In this document: one piece after another, positions 42,465-50,688 of the stretch
How positions within the stretch are numbered: the stretch's first letter is position 1
How the letters are laid out: every line of letters starts with the position of its first letter
Assembly: GCA_022843925.1 (NCBI GenBank)
Contig: JALHMS010000003.1
Location: 2,461-58,439 of the forward strand
Direction of reading: 5' to 3'
DNA length: 55,979 nt
Origin: Burkholderiales bacterium
GTDB taxonomy: Bacteria; Pseudomonadota; Gammaproteobacteria; Burkholderiales; Ga0077523
The notes under the pieces: generated by a model
Seen by the model: the letters and a program-made list of their open reading frames with translations, nothing else
The model's database searches: none
What the model was told of the DNA's origin: nothing
Made by a program: the position numbers and the translations under genes

Positions 42465-43277
42465 ATGCATTTCGAAACGCTCGATGTCCGCCTGGATGGC
42501 GCGGTCGCGACCATCGCCCTGAATCGACCCGACAAGGCGAACGCGATGAATCGCACCATGTGGGACGAACTGCGGACGGCAATGCAGTGGGCGGACGACA
42601 CCCCCGCGATCCGCGTTGCCGTCCTCGCGGCGCACGGCAAGCTCTTCACGGCGGGGATCGACCTCGCGATGCTCGACGAATTGCGCCACGCGGTGGCGAC
42701 GGGATGCGCGGGACGCGCCCGCGAGCAGCTCCGCCGCGACATCCTTCAGCTCCAAGCCACGATCACCGCGGTGGAGCGCTGCAGGAAACCGGTGCTCGCG
42801 GCGATCCACGGCGCATGCATCGGCGGCGGTGTCGATCTGGTGACCGCTTGCGACATGCGGTACTGCTGCGATGGTGCGTGGTTCGCGATCCGCGAGATCG
42901 ACGTGGGTCTCACGGCCGATGTCGGCACGCTCCAGCGGCTTCCCGGTTTGATCGGTGAGGGCATGGCGCGGGAACTGGCCTACACGGGTCGCACGGTGCA
43001 AGGCAGGGAAGCGGCAGGGATCCGCCTCGTGAACCGGTGCTACGACGACGCGGATTCGCTTCGTGCAGGGGTGCAGGACTTCGCACGATCCATGGCGGCG
43101 AAGTCACCCCTCGCGCTGCGGGGGTGCAAGCAGATGATCACCTACGCGCGGGATCACACCGTGGCCGACGCGCTCGACTACGTGGCGACGTGGAACGCGT
43201 CGATGCTCGTATCGGACGATCTCGAGGAGGCCCTGCTCGCAGGCCGGGAGAAGCGGGCGCCGCGGTTCGCCGACTGA
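42465..43277 (+). CDS. crotonase; delta(3,5)-delta(2,4)-dienoyl-CoA isomerase-like
   Basis: 270 aa. Crotonase fold with oxyanion-hole segments GKLFTAGIDLAML and HGACIGGGVDLVTACDMRYC. The three acidic residues characteristic of dienoyl-CoA isomerase (ECH1) are matched: Asp in GGGVDL, Glu in IREIDVG, Asp in LTADVGTLQRLP. These enzymes shift double bases of polyunsaturated fatty acyl-CoA during beta-oxidation by moving double bonds. A TAGGAG site lies 8 bases before ATG 42465. An ordinary enoyl-CoA hydratase annotation is the likely database label. No beta-oxidation partner genes are adjacent. Confidence 0.85.
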   Translation: MHFETLDVRLDGAVATIALNRPDKANAMNRTMWDELRTAMQWADDTPAIRVAVLAAHGKLFTAGIDLAMLDELRHAVATGCAGRAREQLRRDILQLQATITAVERCRKPVLAAIHGACIGGGVDLVTACDMRYCCDGAWFAIREIDVGLTADVGTLQRLPGLIGEGMARELAYTGRTVQGREAAGIRLVNRCYDDADSLRAGVQDFARSMAAKSPLALRGCKQMITYARDHTVADALDYVATWNASMLVSDDLEEALLAGREKRAPRFAD

Positions 43278-43321
43278 CGTCGGCGTCCTGCCGCGACCAG
43301 GGGGACGAGGGGACCGGGAGA

Positions 43322-43649
43322 TGGTGCGCCCAGCCGGGATCGAACCGGCACGACCGAAGTCGAGGGATTTTCCTGCCACTTCGGCTTTCGCCGCCATCGA
43401 TCCGGGCGCCGATGGCGGGCTCCCGGGAGGATGTTCGTGGTCTGGACTTTGTCTTGACCATGGCCGCGAGGCGTTAGGCCGGCGCCGTCAAGTCTCTGCA
43501 CGTTCCCCGTTGGACCGGGGCTTCGCTCAGCGTTGCCTCGCCCGAAGGCAGGGGGTTCGCTGAATTTGACGCCATTCACGCGGGCGCTTTCGCTGCCCGG
43601 TGCTCAGTTTTCTCAAGTCCCTTGCGTCTACCAGTTTCGCCATGGGCGC
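43322..43649 (-). tRNA. tRNA-Leu (anticodon UAA) split by a group I intron
   Basis: 5' exon 43615-43649 (35 nt) and 3' exon 43322-43371 (50 nt) join to an 85-nt tRNA with encoded CCA. Acceptor GCGCCCA pairs with TGGGCGC; D-arm TGGCGAAACTGGTAGACGC; anticodon arm AGGGA-CTTAAAA-TCCCT after splicing; long variable arm CGACTTCGGTCG; T-arm GCCGGTTCGATCCCGGC. The unspliced gene is interrupted exactly between U34 and A35. The upstream promoter is not obvious. Confidence 0.95.
43372..43614 (-). ncRNA. group I intron (IC3-like) in tRNA-Leu(UAA)
   Basis: 243 nt, no ORF. P1: exon CUU pairs with guide GAG (43605-43603), with the U.G pair at the splice site. P4: UCAGCG (43563-43558) with CGCUGA (43532-43527). 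P6: CCCCG (43520-43516) with CGGGG (43509-43505). P7: GACUU (43494-43490) within GUGCAGAGACUUGACGG pairs with AAGUC (43449-43445) within AAGACAAAGUCCAGACC. The last intron base is G. These are the P, Q, R and S elements of a self-splicing group I intron, and the sequence GUCAAAUUCAGCGAA is like the cyanobacterial tRNA-Leu intron. Confidence 0.93.
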
Positions 43650-43778
43650 GCGGCCCGATTCTCTCACGCGGTGCCTGTGCCGTCTCCCCACGGGCGGGGA
43701 CTGCTCCGACCATGCCGGGCGGATCGCCGGCGCCCGGTTCTCCTAGGGAATGCGTGGTCCCGCGGAGGGCGGCCCACC

Positions 43779-43806
43779 TAAAGTCAACCCACGCGGCATC
43801 CGATAA
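43779..43806 (+). promoter_or_regulatory. candidate sigma-28 (FliA) promoter of motA
   Basis: TAAA (43779-43782) is followed after 16 bases by TCCGATAA (43799-43806), against the consensus TAAA-N15-GCCGATAA. It lies 95 bases before the motA ATG. Flagellar stator genes are class 3 genes under FliA in known systems. Confidence 0.6.
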
Positions 43807-43900
43807 GTCTCGGAGCGGCGGCACGGAGAGCGGACGCGCTGGAGACCATCCGGCCGTCATCCGACCCTCGCGCCCCGACCCCTCTCCGGACTTGCATGAC

Positions 43901-44761
43901 ATGACCGTAATCGTCGGCTACATCCTCATCCTGGGCTCCGTGATCGGCGGCTTCGTCATGGCCGGAGGCCACGTGGGCTCCCTCGTGCAACCCCTCGAAG
44001 TGCTGATGATCGGCGGCGCCGCGCTGGGTGCCTTCGTCGTCGCCAACTCGGGCAAGGTGATCAAGGCCACGACCGGCGCCCTGCCGACGGTCTTCAAGGG
44101 ATCCAAGTTCACCAAGGGCCTGTACATCGAACTGCTCTCGTTGCTCTACGACATCCTGGCGAAGGTGCGCAAGGAAGGCCTGATGTCCATCGAGTCGGAC
44201 GTCGAGTCGCCCGAACAGAGCCCGATCTTCTCGAAGTACCCGATCATCCTGTCCGATCACCACGCCATGGAGTTCCTGACGGACTACCTGCGGATCATGG
44301 TGGGCGGCAACCTCAACGCCTTCGAGATCGAGAACCTCATGGACGTCGAGATCGAGACCCACCACCACGAGGGCGAGACGCCGGTGCAGGCGGTGAACCG
44401 CCTGGCCGACGGCCTCCCGGCCTTCGGGATCGTGGCGGCGGTGATGGGCGTGGTCCACACGATGGAGTCGGTGGGCCTGCCGCCCGCCGAATTGGGGAAA
44501 CTGATCGCGGCGGCGCTGGTGGGTACGTTCCTGGGGATTCTGCTGGCGTACGGTTTCGTCGGCCCGCTCGCCACGCTGCTCGAACACAAGCTGACCGAGT
44601 CCACCAAGATGTTCCAGTGCATGAAGGTCACGCTGCTCGCGAGCCTCAACGGCTACGCGCCCCAGGTGGCGGTGGAGTTCGGTCGAAAGGTCCTCTACTC
44701 GACGGAAAGGCCGTCGTTCAAGGAATTGGAGGAGGAGGTGAAGAACCGCAAGGGCAAGTGA
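43901..44761 (+). CDS. motA: flagellar motor stator protein MotA
   Basis: 286 aa with four membrane helices (first: VIVGYILILGSVIGGFVMAG). The cytoplasmic loop has KVRKEGLMSIESDVESP, carrying the Arg/Glu charges that touch the rotor, and LPAFGIVAAVMGVVHTM carries the proline important for proton flow. With MotB it forms the proton-driven stator. It starts 95 nt after the candidate sigma-28 promoter and is followed by motB after 28 nt. Confidence 0.96.
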   Translation: MTVIVGYILILGSVIGGFVMAGGHVGSLVQPLEVLMIGGAALGAFVVANSGKVIKATTGALPTVFKGSKFTKGLYIELLSLLYDILAKVRKEGLMSIESDVESPEQSPIFSKYPIILSDHHAMEFLTDYLRIMVGGNLNAFEIENLMDVEIETHHHEGETPVQAVNRLADGLPAFGIVAAVMGVVHTMESVGLPPAELGKLIAAALVGTFLGILLAYGFVGPLATLLEHKLTESTKMFQCMKVTLLASLNGYAPQVAVEFGRKVLYSTERPSFKELEEEVKNRKGK

Positions 44762-44789
44762 CCCGGGCGGCCCCTCTTCCGGAGATTTC

Positions 44790-45779
44790 ATGAGCGACGA
44801 TTCCCAGCAGCCGATCATCGTCAAGCGCATCAAGAAGGGCGGCCACGGGCATCACGGTGGCGCCTGGAAGATCGCGTACGCCGACTTCGTGACTGCCATG
44901 ATGGCGTTCTTCCTGTTGATGTGGCTGCTCGGGTCCACGACCAAGGGCGACCTGAGCGGCATCTCCGACTACTTCAAGACGCCTCTGAAGGTGGCGCTGA
45001 TGGGCGGGTCGGGCGCCGGAGACGCGACCAGCCTGATCAAGGGCGGTGGCACCGACCTCACGCGCAAGACCGGGCAGGTGAACAAGCGCTTGGAGGGGCA
45101 GAAGAAGGCTGGTGTCGTCGTGAACGAGGAGGAGGTCGAGAAGATGCTCATGCTCCAGGAGGGCGAGCGTCTCAAGGTGCTGAAGCAGGAGATCGAGGAG
45201 GTCATCGACAAGAACCAGACCCTGGCGCAGTTCCGGAACCAGCTGCTGATCGACATCACCACCGAAGGCCTGCGCATCCAGATGGTGGACGAGAAGAATC
45301 GCCCGATGTTCGCCATCGGCAGCACCAATCTTCAACCGTACACGCGGGAGATCCTCCGGGAGATCGGCAAGGTGCTGAACGATGTCGAGAACCGGATCAC
45401 GATCTCCGGCCATACCGACGCATCTCCGTACTCCGGGGGCGAGCGCGGCTACAGCAACTGGGAACTGGCCGCGGACCGCGCCAACACCGCACGCCGCGAA
45501 CTTCTTTCGGGCGGCATGGAGGAGCACCGGATCGCACGCGTGATCGGACTGGGGTCCGCGGTACTGCTCGACCCGAGCGATCCGTTCAACCCGATCAATC
45601 GCCGCGTCAGCATCATCGTGATGAATCGTCGCGCCGAGAAAGCGGCCCTGAACGATGGCGGGACCATCGAAGTCGAGGATCTCGCCCCAGCGGCCAGGCC
45701 GGAGGAGGGCGCCTCGGCACCCACGGAAACGTCCCGATCCGCTTCGGAGAAGAAGGCTGGTGGCGCAGAGCGTCATTGA
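44790..45779 (+). CDS. motB: flagellar motor stator protein MotB
   Basis: 329 aa. A single membrane helix, AYADFVTAMMAFFLLMWLLG, holds the proton-binding Asp32, matching E. coli numbering. The plug/linker follows, then an OmpA-like peptidoglycan-binding domain (TISGHTDASPYSGG, NWELAADRANTARREL, NRRVSIIV). It anchors the stator to the wall. ATG 44790 follows a CCGGAG ribosome site. The C-terminal ~45 residues are low-complexity, and the end overlaps the next gene by 20 nt. Confidence 0.96.
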   Translation: MSDDSQQPIIVKRIKKGGHGHHGGAWKIAYADFVTAMMAFFLLMWLLGSTTKGDLSGISDYFKTPLKVALMGGSGAGDATSLIKGGGTDLTRKTGQVNKRLEGQKKAGVVVNEEEVEKMLMLQEGERLKVLKQEIEEVIDKNQTLAQFRNQLLIDITTEGLRIQMVDEKNRPMFAIGSTNLQPYTREILREIGKVLNDVENRITISGHTDASPYSGGERGYSNWELAADRANTARRELLSGGMEEHRIARVIGLGSAVLLDPSDPFNPINRRVSIIVMNRRAEKAALNDGGTIEVEDLAPAARPEEGASAPTETSRSASEKKAGGAERH

Positions 45780-46533
45780 TCTTCCGCGCGCCCGGCGCGC
45801 TGTGGTGCCACCCCTGGCGAAGGCAGCGGGTGCCCAGGCACTCGCGTGGACGGCTGTCCAGTTTCTCGTGGCGGTTCATCCCGTCGGGGGCTGGATCTCT
45901 CTGGCGCTGCAGTGTGCGATCGCGGCAGGCATCGGAAGGGTGCTCGGGCTCGCGCCGTGGTGGATGGTCCTCAATGGTGGCTTTCCGCTGCTGGTCGTGG
46001 GCGCGATCGCCGTCTCGCTGAACCCGCTCTGGTACCTCGCTGCGTTCCTGTTGATGGTGGCCTTCTACTGGAGCACGTTCCGCACGCAGATTCCGTTGTT
46101 CCTGTCGAACCGGTCGGCGATCGAGGCACTGGCTGGGATGCTCCCGGAAGGTCGCGGGGTCCGGCTCCTCGATGTGGGCTGCGGTACGGGAACAGTGCTC
46201 GCCGGTCTTGCCGCCATGCGCACGAAGGACCAGCTCGAAGGCGTCGAGATCGCGCCGTTGCCGTATGCGATTGCGCGTCTGCGCGCGCGAGTCGCGGACG
46301 GCAGGTTCCAGGTATCCCGACGCGATCTCTGGAGCGAGGACCTCGCGAACTACGACGTGGTGTACGCGTTTCTCTCTCCTGTACCGATGCCGGCGCTGTG
46401 GCAGAAGGTGAGGGCGGAGATGCGCCCCGGCACCCTGTTCGTCAGCAACACGTTCGACGTCCCCGGCGTACCGCCGGACCGTGTCATCACTCTGGGCGAA
46501 GGGCGCCGGGCCTTGCTCGTCTGGCGACTCTGA
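45760..46533 (+). CDS. membrane-anchored class I SAM methyltransferase
   Basis: 257 aa. Two to three hydrophobic helices fill residues ~20-105 (LALQCAIAAGIGRVLGLAPW, GGFPLLVVGAIAVSL, LAAFLLMVAFYWSTF), then a Rossmann methyltransferase domain with LLDVGCGTGTVLAGLA and LEGVEIAPLPYAIARLRA. The substrate is unknown. A GTG at 45760 with an AAGAAGG ribosome site is the best start; it overlaps motB by 20 nt, so it is probably expressed with the motor genes. Confidence 0.8.
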   Translation: MAQSVIDLPRARRAVVPPLAKAAGAQALAWTAVQFLVAVHPVGGWISLALQCAIAAGIGRVLGLAPWWMVLNGGFPLLVVGAIAVSLNPLWYLAAFLLMVAFYWSTFRTQIPLFLSNRSAIEALAGMLPEGRGVRLLDVGCGTGTVLAGLAAMRTKDQLEGVEIAPLPYAIARLRARVADGRFQVSRRDLWSEDLANYDVVYAFLSPVPMPALWQKVRAEMRPGTLFVSNTFDVPGVPPDRVITLGEGRRALLVWRL

Positions 46534-46549
46534 CCGGGACGCGTCGCTC

Positions 46550-47971
46550 ATGGACATGAACGCGGTCGTCCAGGCCCTGGGCGGACGAGACGTCCCGGTC
46601 CTCGGGAGCACCGTCGAGGCGCTGCGCAACATGCGGCGCGAGGAGGACCGCGTCACGGCACGCGAGATCTCCCGCGTGGTGCTGCGGGACCCACTGATGA
46701 CCCTGAAGGCACTGCGCTTCGCGGAAGCGAATCGAGGCAATCGGCAGTCGGCGGACATCACGACCGTCGAGCACGTCGTGATGATGCATGGCATCCACAA
46801 CTTCCTGCGTGCATTCATGAACGTGGTGCCGCTGGAGGACGTGCTCGCGCACGACCCCGTGGCTCTGGAAGGAGCGCGCGCCGTCGTGAGCCGTGCCCAG
46901 CACTCGGCTGCATTCGCCCGCAGCATCGCCTTCCAGCGGCACGACAGCGAATCGGACGAGGTCGTGATCGGAGCGCTCCTGCACGATCTGGCGGAACTGA
47001 TGCTCTGGTTGCACGCACCGCGCGAGGAGTCCGAGATCCGGCACCTGCTGGAGCAGGCGCGCGGGCTTCGCAGCGCACCGACGCAGCAGCTTGTACTCGG
47101 ATTCACCCACATGGAACTCCAGTTGGCGCTGGCAAAGGCGTGGCGCCTTCCGGATCTGCTGCAGCGCTTGATGGACGACGACCATGCGGACCATCCACGA
47201 GTGGTGAACGTGGCCCTGGCCAGTCGGCTTGCCCGACACCTCGCGCACGGCTGGTTCGATCCCGCGCTCCCGGACGACTACACGGACATCCAGAAACTGC
47301 TGAACAGCACAGTCGACTCGGTCAGGCGCCTGGTACGAAGCGCCAGTCTCAAGGCGGCGAAACTCTGGGAGGACACTGGCGTGCGGCCGGTGGCAGCCTG
47401 GATACCGATGCTGGAGGGCGAGATGCCGCGGGAGGCCGGTCGCTTGAAGCCTCCACCGAGCATCGATGTCCCGTTCTTCAAGGCCGCGATGATCAAGCTC
47501 TCCACGGCCCGGATGACGCCGGACACGGACCCGTCGATCGCGTGGGCCATGTACGCGCTGCAATTCGGGATGGGCATGCGCCGCGTCGCGTTCGCCAAAC
47601 CGGTCGCAGGGGACCCGACCCGACTGCAGGTGCAATTCGCGATGGACCTCGATGCGACCCCTGCGGCGTGGCAGCATCTCGCCATTCCGCTCGGAGGTGA
47701 CGACCTGTTCGCACGGCTCGCACAGCGGATGCAAGGTGTGTGGGCAGGGGGTGCCAACCGGGCCAAGCTGGCCGGTCACTTGTTGCCGGACCAAGCGGAT
47801 AGAATCGGGGCCGGTGACTTTCTCGCCATGTCGATCTACGGCGGAGAGACGCTGCGTGGGCTGATGATCGCCGACCGTGGCGTGGGCGGTGACGCGGTTC
47901 CGGACAGCCTCTACGCACCGTTCAAGGCACTGTGTCTCGCGATCTCGAGGCGCTTCCCTCCGGACGCCTGA
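46550..47971 (+). CDS. HDOD domain protein
   Basis: 473 aa, soluble. N-terminal ~220 residues are an HDOD (HD-related output) domain: VPVLGSTVEALRNM, VVLRDPLMTLKALRFAEANR, IGALLHDLAELMLWLHAPRE. The remainder is an unassigned region, possibly GAF-like. HDOD proteins act in signalling, often with cyclic-di-GMP or chemotaxis pathways; the catalytic HD metal site is usually incomplete. ATG 46550 is 16 nt past the methyltransferase gene. A regulatory role in motility is suggested only by its position after motAB. Confidence 0.82.
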   Translation: MDMNAVVQALGGRDVPVLGSTVEALRNMRREEDRVTAREISRVVLRDPLMTLKALRFAEANRGNRQSADITTVEHVVMMHGIHNFLRAFMNVVPLEDVLAHDPVALEGARAVVSRAQHSAAFARSIAFQRHDSESDEVVIGALLHDLAELMLWLHAPREESEIRHLLEQARGLRSAPTQQLVLGFTHMELQLALAKAWRLPDLLQRLMDDDHADHPRVVNVALASRLARHLAHGWFDPALPDDYTDIQKLLNSTVDSVRRLVRSASLKAAKLWEDTGVRPVAAWIPMLEGEMPREAGRLKPPPSIDVPFFKAAMIKLSTARMTPDTDPSIAWAMYALQFGMGMRRVAFAKPVAGDPTRLQVQFAMDLDATPAAWQHLAIPLGGDDLFARLAQRMQGVWAGGANRAKLAGHLLPDQADRIGAGDFLAMSIYGGETLRGLMIADRGVGGDAVPDSLYAPFKALCLAISRRFPPDA

Positions 47972-48017
47972 GCTGCGCCGGGCGCCCGCGCCACACCTCA
48001 ACCTCCTGGCGAATCCG

Positions 48018-48563
48018 GTGGCTGCAAGCTATCTTCTGCGACGTGGTGGCGAGATCAGCGGTCCGTATCCCCGGGGGCTGCTGCATCGACATCGCGCGTT
48101 GGGTCGGGTGGCACCGACCGATGAGGTCAGTGTGGATGGGGTCGAATGGGCGACAGTGGCAGACACCCCGGATCTCGCGGACGAGCACTACATGCCCGAC
48201 ATGCCGGGTGCCGCCGACGACCCGCGGTGGATCGAGGAAAGAAGGCTTGCGCGCCTGCGATGGCTGGATGAACGCACACAGCCGGACCGGCGTGAGGGAT
48301 CGAAGGCTCCGCCGAACGATTCCCGCCGCGGGACGGATCGACGGGCTGACCCGAAACCGCCGCGCAAGCTGTTCGGTCCGGGTGACGAAAGTGCCCGGTC
48401 AACCGGCACCAGCCTGCGGTTGGCGCTCGTGGTCGTGCTCGTGGTGGCAATCGCCGCCGCGCTTCTGCTCTGGTTCGTCCCCCAGTACGCGCCGACGGTC
48501 CGCCTGCTGAATCGCACCGCCAACGCTCAACTCGTTCCCACGTCTTTGGAGTCTGGTGCATGA
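48018..48563 (+). CDS. membrane protein with GYF-like N-terminal domain
   Basis: 181 aa. The first ~50 residues (YLLRRGGEISGPYPRGLLHR, VAPTDEVSVDGVEWATV) resemble the GYF_2/DUF4339 fold. A polar, charged linker (~50-130) leads to one C-terminal membrane helix (LRLALVVVLVVAIAAALLLW) and a short tail. The start is uncertain: the GTG at 48018 gives the domain a sensible beginning, but no ribosome site is clear. It overlaps the TrmH gene by 4 nt. Function not recognised. Confidence 0.6.
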   Translation: MAASYLLRRGGEISGPYPRGLLHRHRALGRVAPTDEVSVDGVEWATVADTPDLADEHYMPDMPGAADDPRWIEERRLARLRWLDERTQPDRREGSKAPPNDSRRGTDRRADPKPPRKLFGPGDESARSTGTSLRLALVVVLVVAIAAALLLWFVPQYAPTVRLLNRTANAQLVPTSLESGA

Positions 48564-49363
48564 CCACGGTGATCCGATCCCGGGACAACGCGCTCGTGAA
48601 GCGCATCGTTCGCCTTTCGGAACATGGCCGGTTCCGGCGGGACGAGGGAACCGGAATCGCCGAAGGCTGGCATCTGATTCGCGCCCTCATCGATGCCCCC
48701 GGATTCGGTCGGGAGGCCCTTCAGGCGGTGGCCATCTCGGAAGCGGCAGTGGAGCATCGTGACGTCATCGGGATGTGGAGCCGTCTGGACGGCGTCCCGA
48801 TCCACGTGATCGACGCCCGGGTTTTCGAGCGGTTCGGGGAGCGCGAGGGCCCCAACGCTGCTGTCGGGCTCTTCGCGCTCCCAGCCCATTCCGACGGCCC
48901 CGAACTGGTGTCGCGAGGCGGCCTGCAACTCTGGCTCGATGCGGTCCAGGACCCAGGCAATGTCGGTACGTTGATCAGGACAGCCGCAGCAGCGGGCGCC
49001 TCGGGGGTTGTCCTGGGCGCGGGGTGCGCGGACGCGTGGTCCCCTCGGGTCCTGCGGGCTGGCATGGGCGGGCATTTCGCGTTACGGGTCGTCGCAACAG
49101 ATCTGGAGGCTGGGCTCTTCGAGCGTTTTCCCGGGCACGTGATGGCCATGGAGCGGGATGGCGGAGAGTCGCTCTTCGTCGTCCGGTTTCCCGAGAACGT
49201 CGCCTTCCTGCTAGGCAACGAGGGAGCCGGTCTGGCGCCGGCACTGGCGGCCCTTGCGCATTCGCGGGTCACGATTCCGATGGTGGGTCGGGTCGAGTCC
49301 TTGAATGTCGCCGCGGCTGGCGCAGTGATCTGTTTCGAGGTGCTGCGCCGGAAGCTCGGGTGA
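48560..49363 (+). CDS. TrmH/SpoU-family RNA 2'-O-methyltransferase
   Basis: 267 aa. An N-terminal substrate-binding domain (IRSRDNALVKRIVRLSEHGR) precedes the SPOUT knot with motif 1 LDAVQDPGNVGTLIRTAAAA, motif 2 FLLGNEGAGLAPAL and motif 3 IPMVGRVESLNVAAAGAV. It probably methylates ribose in 23S rRNA or tRNA; the exact nucleotide is not known. ATG 48560 overlaps the preceding gene (ATGA). Confidence 0.92.
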   Translation: MTTVIRSRDNALVKRIVRLSEHGRFRRDEGTGIAEGWHLIRALIDAPGFGREALQAVAISEAAVEHRDVIGMWSRLDGVPIHVIDARVFERFGEREGPNAAVGLFALPAHSDGPELVSRGGLQLWLDAVQDPGNVGTLIRTAAAAGASGVVLGAGCADAWSPRVLRAGMGGHFALRVVATDLEAGLFERFPGHVMAMERDGGESLFVVRFPENVAFLLGNEGAGLAPALAALAHSRVTIPMVGRVESLNVAAAGAVICFEVLRRKLG

Positions 49364-49523
49364 GAGGCTCAGCCAAGCTTACGATTCTTCCTGGTCCGGG
49401 AAGGAACGCCGCCAGCTCGCATCATTCGGGCGGTGGTCCGTCGGATCGTCACCGTTTCCAAGAATAGACATAATAGGCATTATGCCATCCGACAGTGCGC
49501 GGCCGGGAGGCTGAAGGGACGTC

Positions 49524-50309
49524 TCATCCTGGCGAAGCGGTCTTGAAAAGTTCGAAGAAATTGCGTGACGTCCGCTCTGCGAATGCGTCGTTCTCCTCGC
49601 CACGCAGGTCGGCCAGGAAGCTCGCGACGTGACGGACGAACGCCGGTTCGTTCGTCTTGCCTCGGTGCGGCACCGGCGCCAGGTATGGGGAGTCGGTCTC
49701 GACGAGAATTCGGTCGACTGGCACCCGCTTGGCCACCTGCCGAAGATCCTCGGCATTCTTGAACGTGACGATGCCCGAGAACGATATGAAGAAGCCCAGG
49801 TCGAGTGCCGCCCGCGCGACTTCCCAGGATTCCGTGAAACAGTGCATCACCCCGCCTACCGCGGCGGCCCCTTCATCCCGCAGGATGGCGATCGTGTCGG
49901 CCGAAGCGCTGCGCGTGTGCACGATGAGCGGCTTGCCGGTGGTGCGGGCTGCGGAGATATGGGCACGGAACCGGGCCTGCTGGATCGCGGCACGATCCGG
50001 ACGCCGGTAGTAGTCGAGGCCGGTTTCTCCGATGGCGACCACTCGATGGCTTGCCGCTGCGAGGCGCACCAGCGTGTCAGCGTCCGGATCTGCACCGTGC
50101 TCCTCGTCCGGATGAACACCGACAGAGGCAAAAAGATGGTCGTGCGTGTCGGCGAGCGCAAGCACCCGATGCAGGTTCTCCAGATTCACGGCCACGCACA
50201 GGGCGTGGGATACACGTGCGTCCCGCATCGACGCGAGGATGTCAGGAAGGCGCGGTGCGAAATCGGGGAAATCGAGGTGGCAGTGGGAATCGACGACTGA
50301 GGCTGGCAC
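49524..50309 (-). CDS. tatD: TatD family metal-dependent hydrolase
   Basis: 261 aa. Metal-binding motifs VDSHCHLDF at the N-terminus, AIGETGLDYYR, PLIVHTRSA, GVMHCFTES and LVETDSPYLAP. TatD proteins are DNases/exonucleases with proposed roles in DNA repair and turnover. It is the last gene of the fatty-acid/holB unit, and starts with a GTG 5 nt after the PilZ gene. A 160-nt gap separates its end from the convergent TrmH gene. Confidence 0.94.
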   Translation of the reverse strand: MPASVVDSHCHLDFPDFAPRLPDILASMRDARVSHALCVAVNLENLHRVLALADTHDHLFASVGVHPDEEHGADPDADTLVRLAAASHRVVAIGETGLDYYRRPDRAAIQQARFRAHISAARTTGKPLIVHTRSASADTIAILRDEGAAAVGGVMHCFTESWEVARAALDLGFFISFSGIVTFKNAEDLRQVAKRVPVDRILVETDSPYLAPVPHRGKTNEPAFVRHVASFLADLRGEENDAFAERTSRNFFELFKTASPG

Positions 50310-50314
50310 GGCGC

Positions 50315-50686
50315 CTACATGGTGTGAGTGGGTGAGTTTGACTTGCTCAAACCGGCGAGGAGCGTCTCGATGCGATTCTTGGCCGCCTTTCCGGACTCGT
50401 CATCCTTGAACTGGACTCCGACCCCCTGCAGCTTGTTGCCCTGGGCACCGGCGGGTGTGATCCAGATGACCTTGCCGGCGACGGGCATCCGGTTGGTGTC
50501 GCCCGGAAGTACGATCAGCATGAAGAGTTCCTCTCCGAGCGCATACGACTTGCTCGTCGGGATGAACATCCCGCCACCCTTCACATAGGCCATATAGGCC
50601 GACTGCAGCACCGACACATCCTTGATGTTCAGGGAGAGCGCCGTGGCACGAGGGGCGGAAGGGTTCTTGTCGGTAGGTTCTGCCAA
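50315..50686 (-). CDS. PilZ domain protein
   Basis: 123 aa. It matches the PilZ protein encoded next to holB: SLNIKDVSVLQSAYMAYVKG, GGMFIPTSKSYALGEELFML, GKVIWITPAGAQG, QGVGVQF, ending SPTHTM. Pseudomonas PilZ of this type is required for type IV pilus biogenesis and lacks the c-di-GMP-binding RxxxR motif; that motif is also not visible here. A TTG at 50686 gives MAEPTDKNPS; CTG at 50692 is an alternative. It overlaps holB's last bases, so it is probably translationally coupled. Confidence 0.85.
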   Translation of the reverse strand: MAEPTDKNPSAPRATALSLNIKDVSVLQSAYMAYVKGGGMFIPTSKSYALGEELFMLIVLPGDTNRMPVAGKVIWITPAGAQGNKLQGVGVQFKDDESGKAAKNRIETLLAGLSKSNSPTHTM

Positions 50687-50688
50687 GT

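Noticed and set aside
43138-43579. Small minus-strand frames across the tRNA-Leu region
   Set aside because: They read through the group I intron and tRNA exon; the RNA structure explains the sequence better.
43322-43649. tRNA-Leu as a broken pseudogene or two tRNA fragments
   Set aside because: The halves join exactly at U34/A35 into a perfect tRNA, and the insert has matched P4, P6 and P7 helices, so an intron is the better reading.
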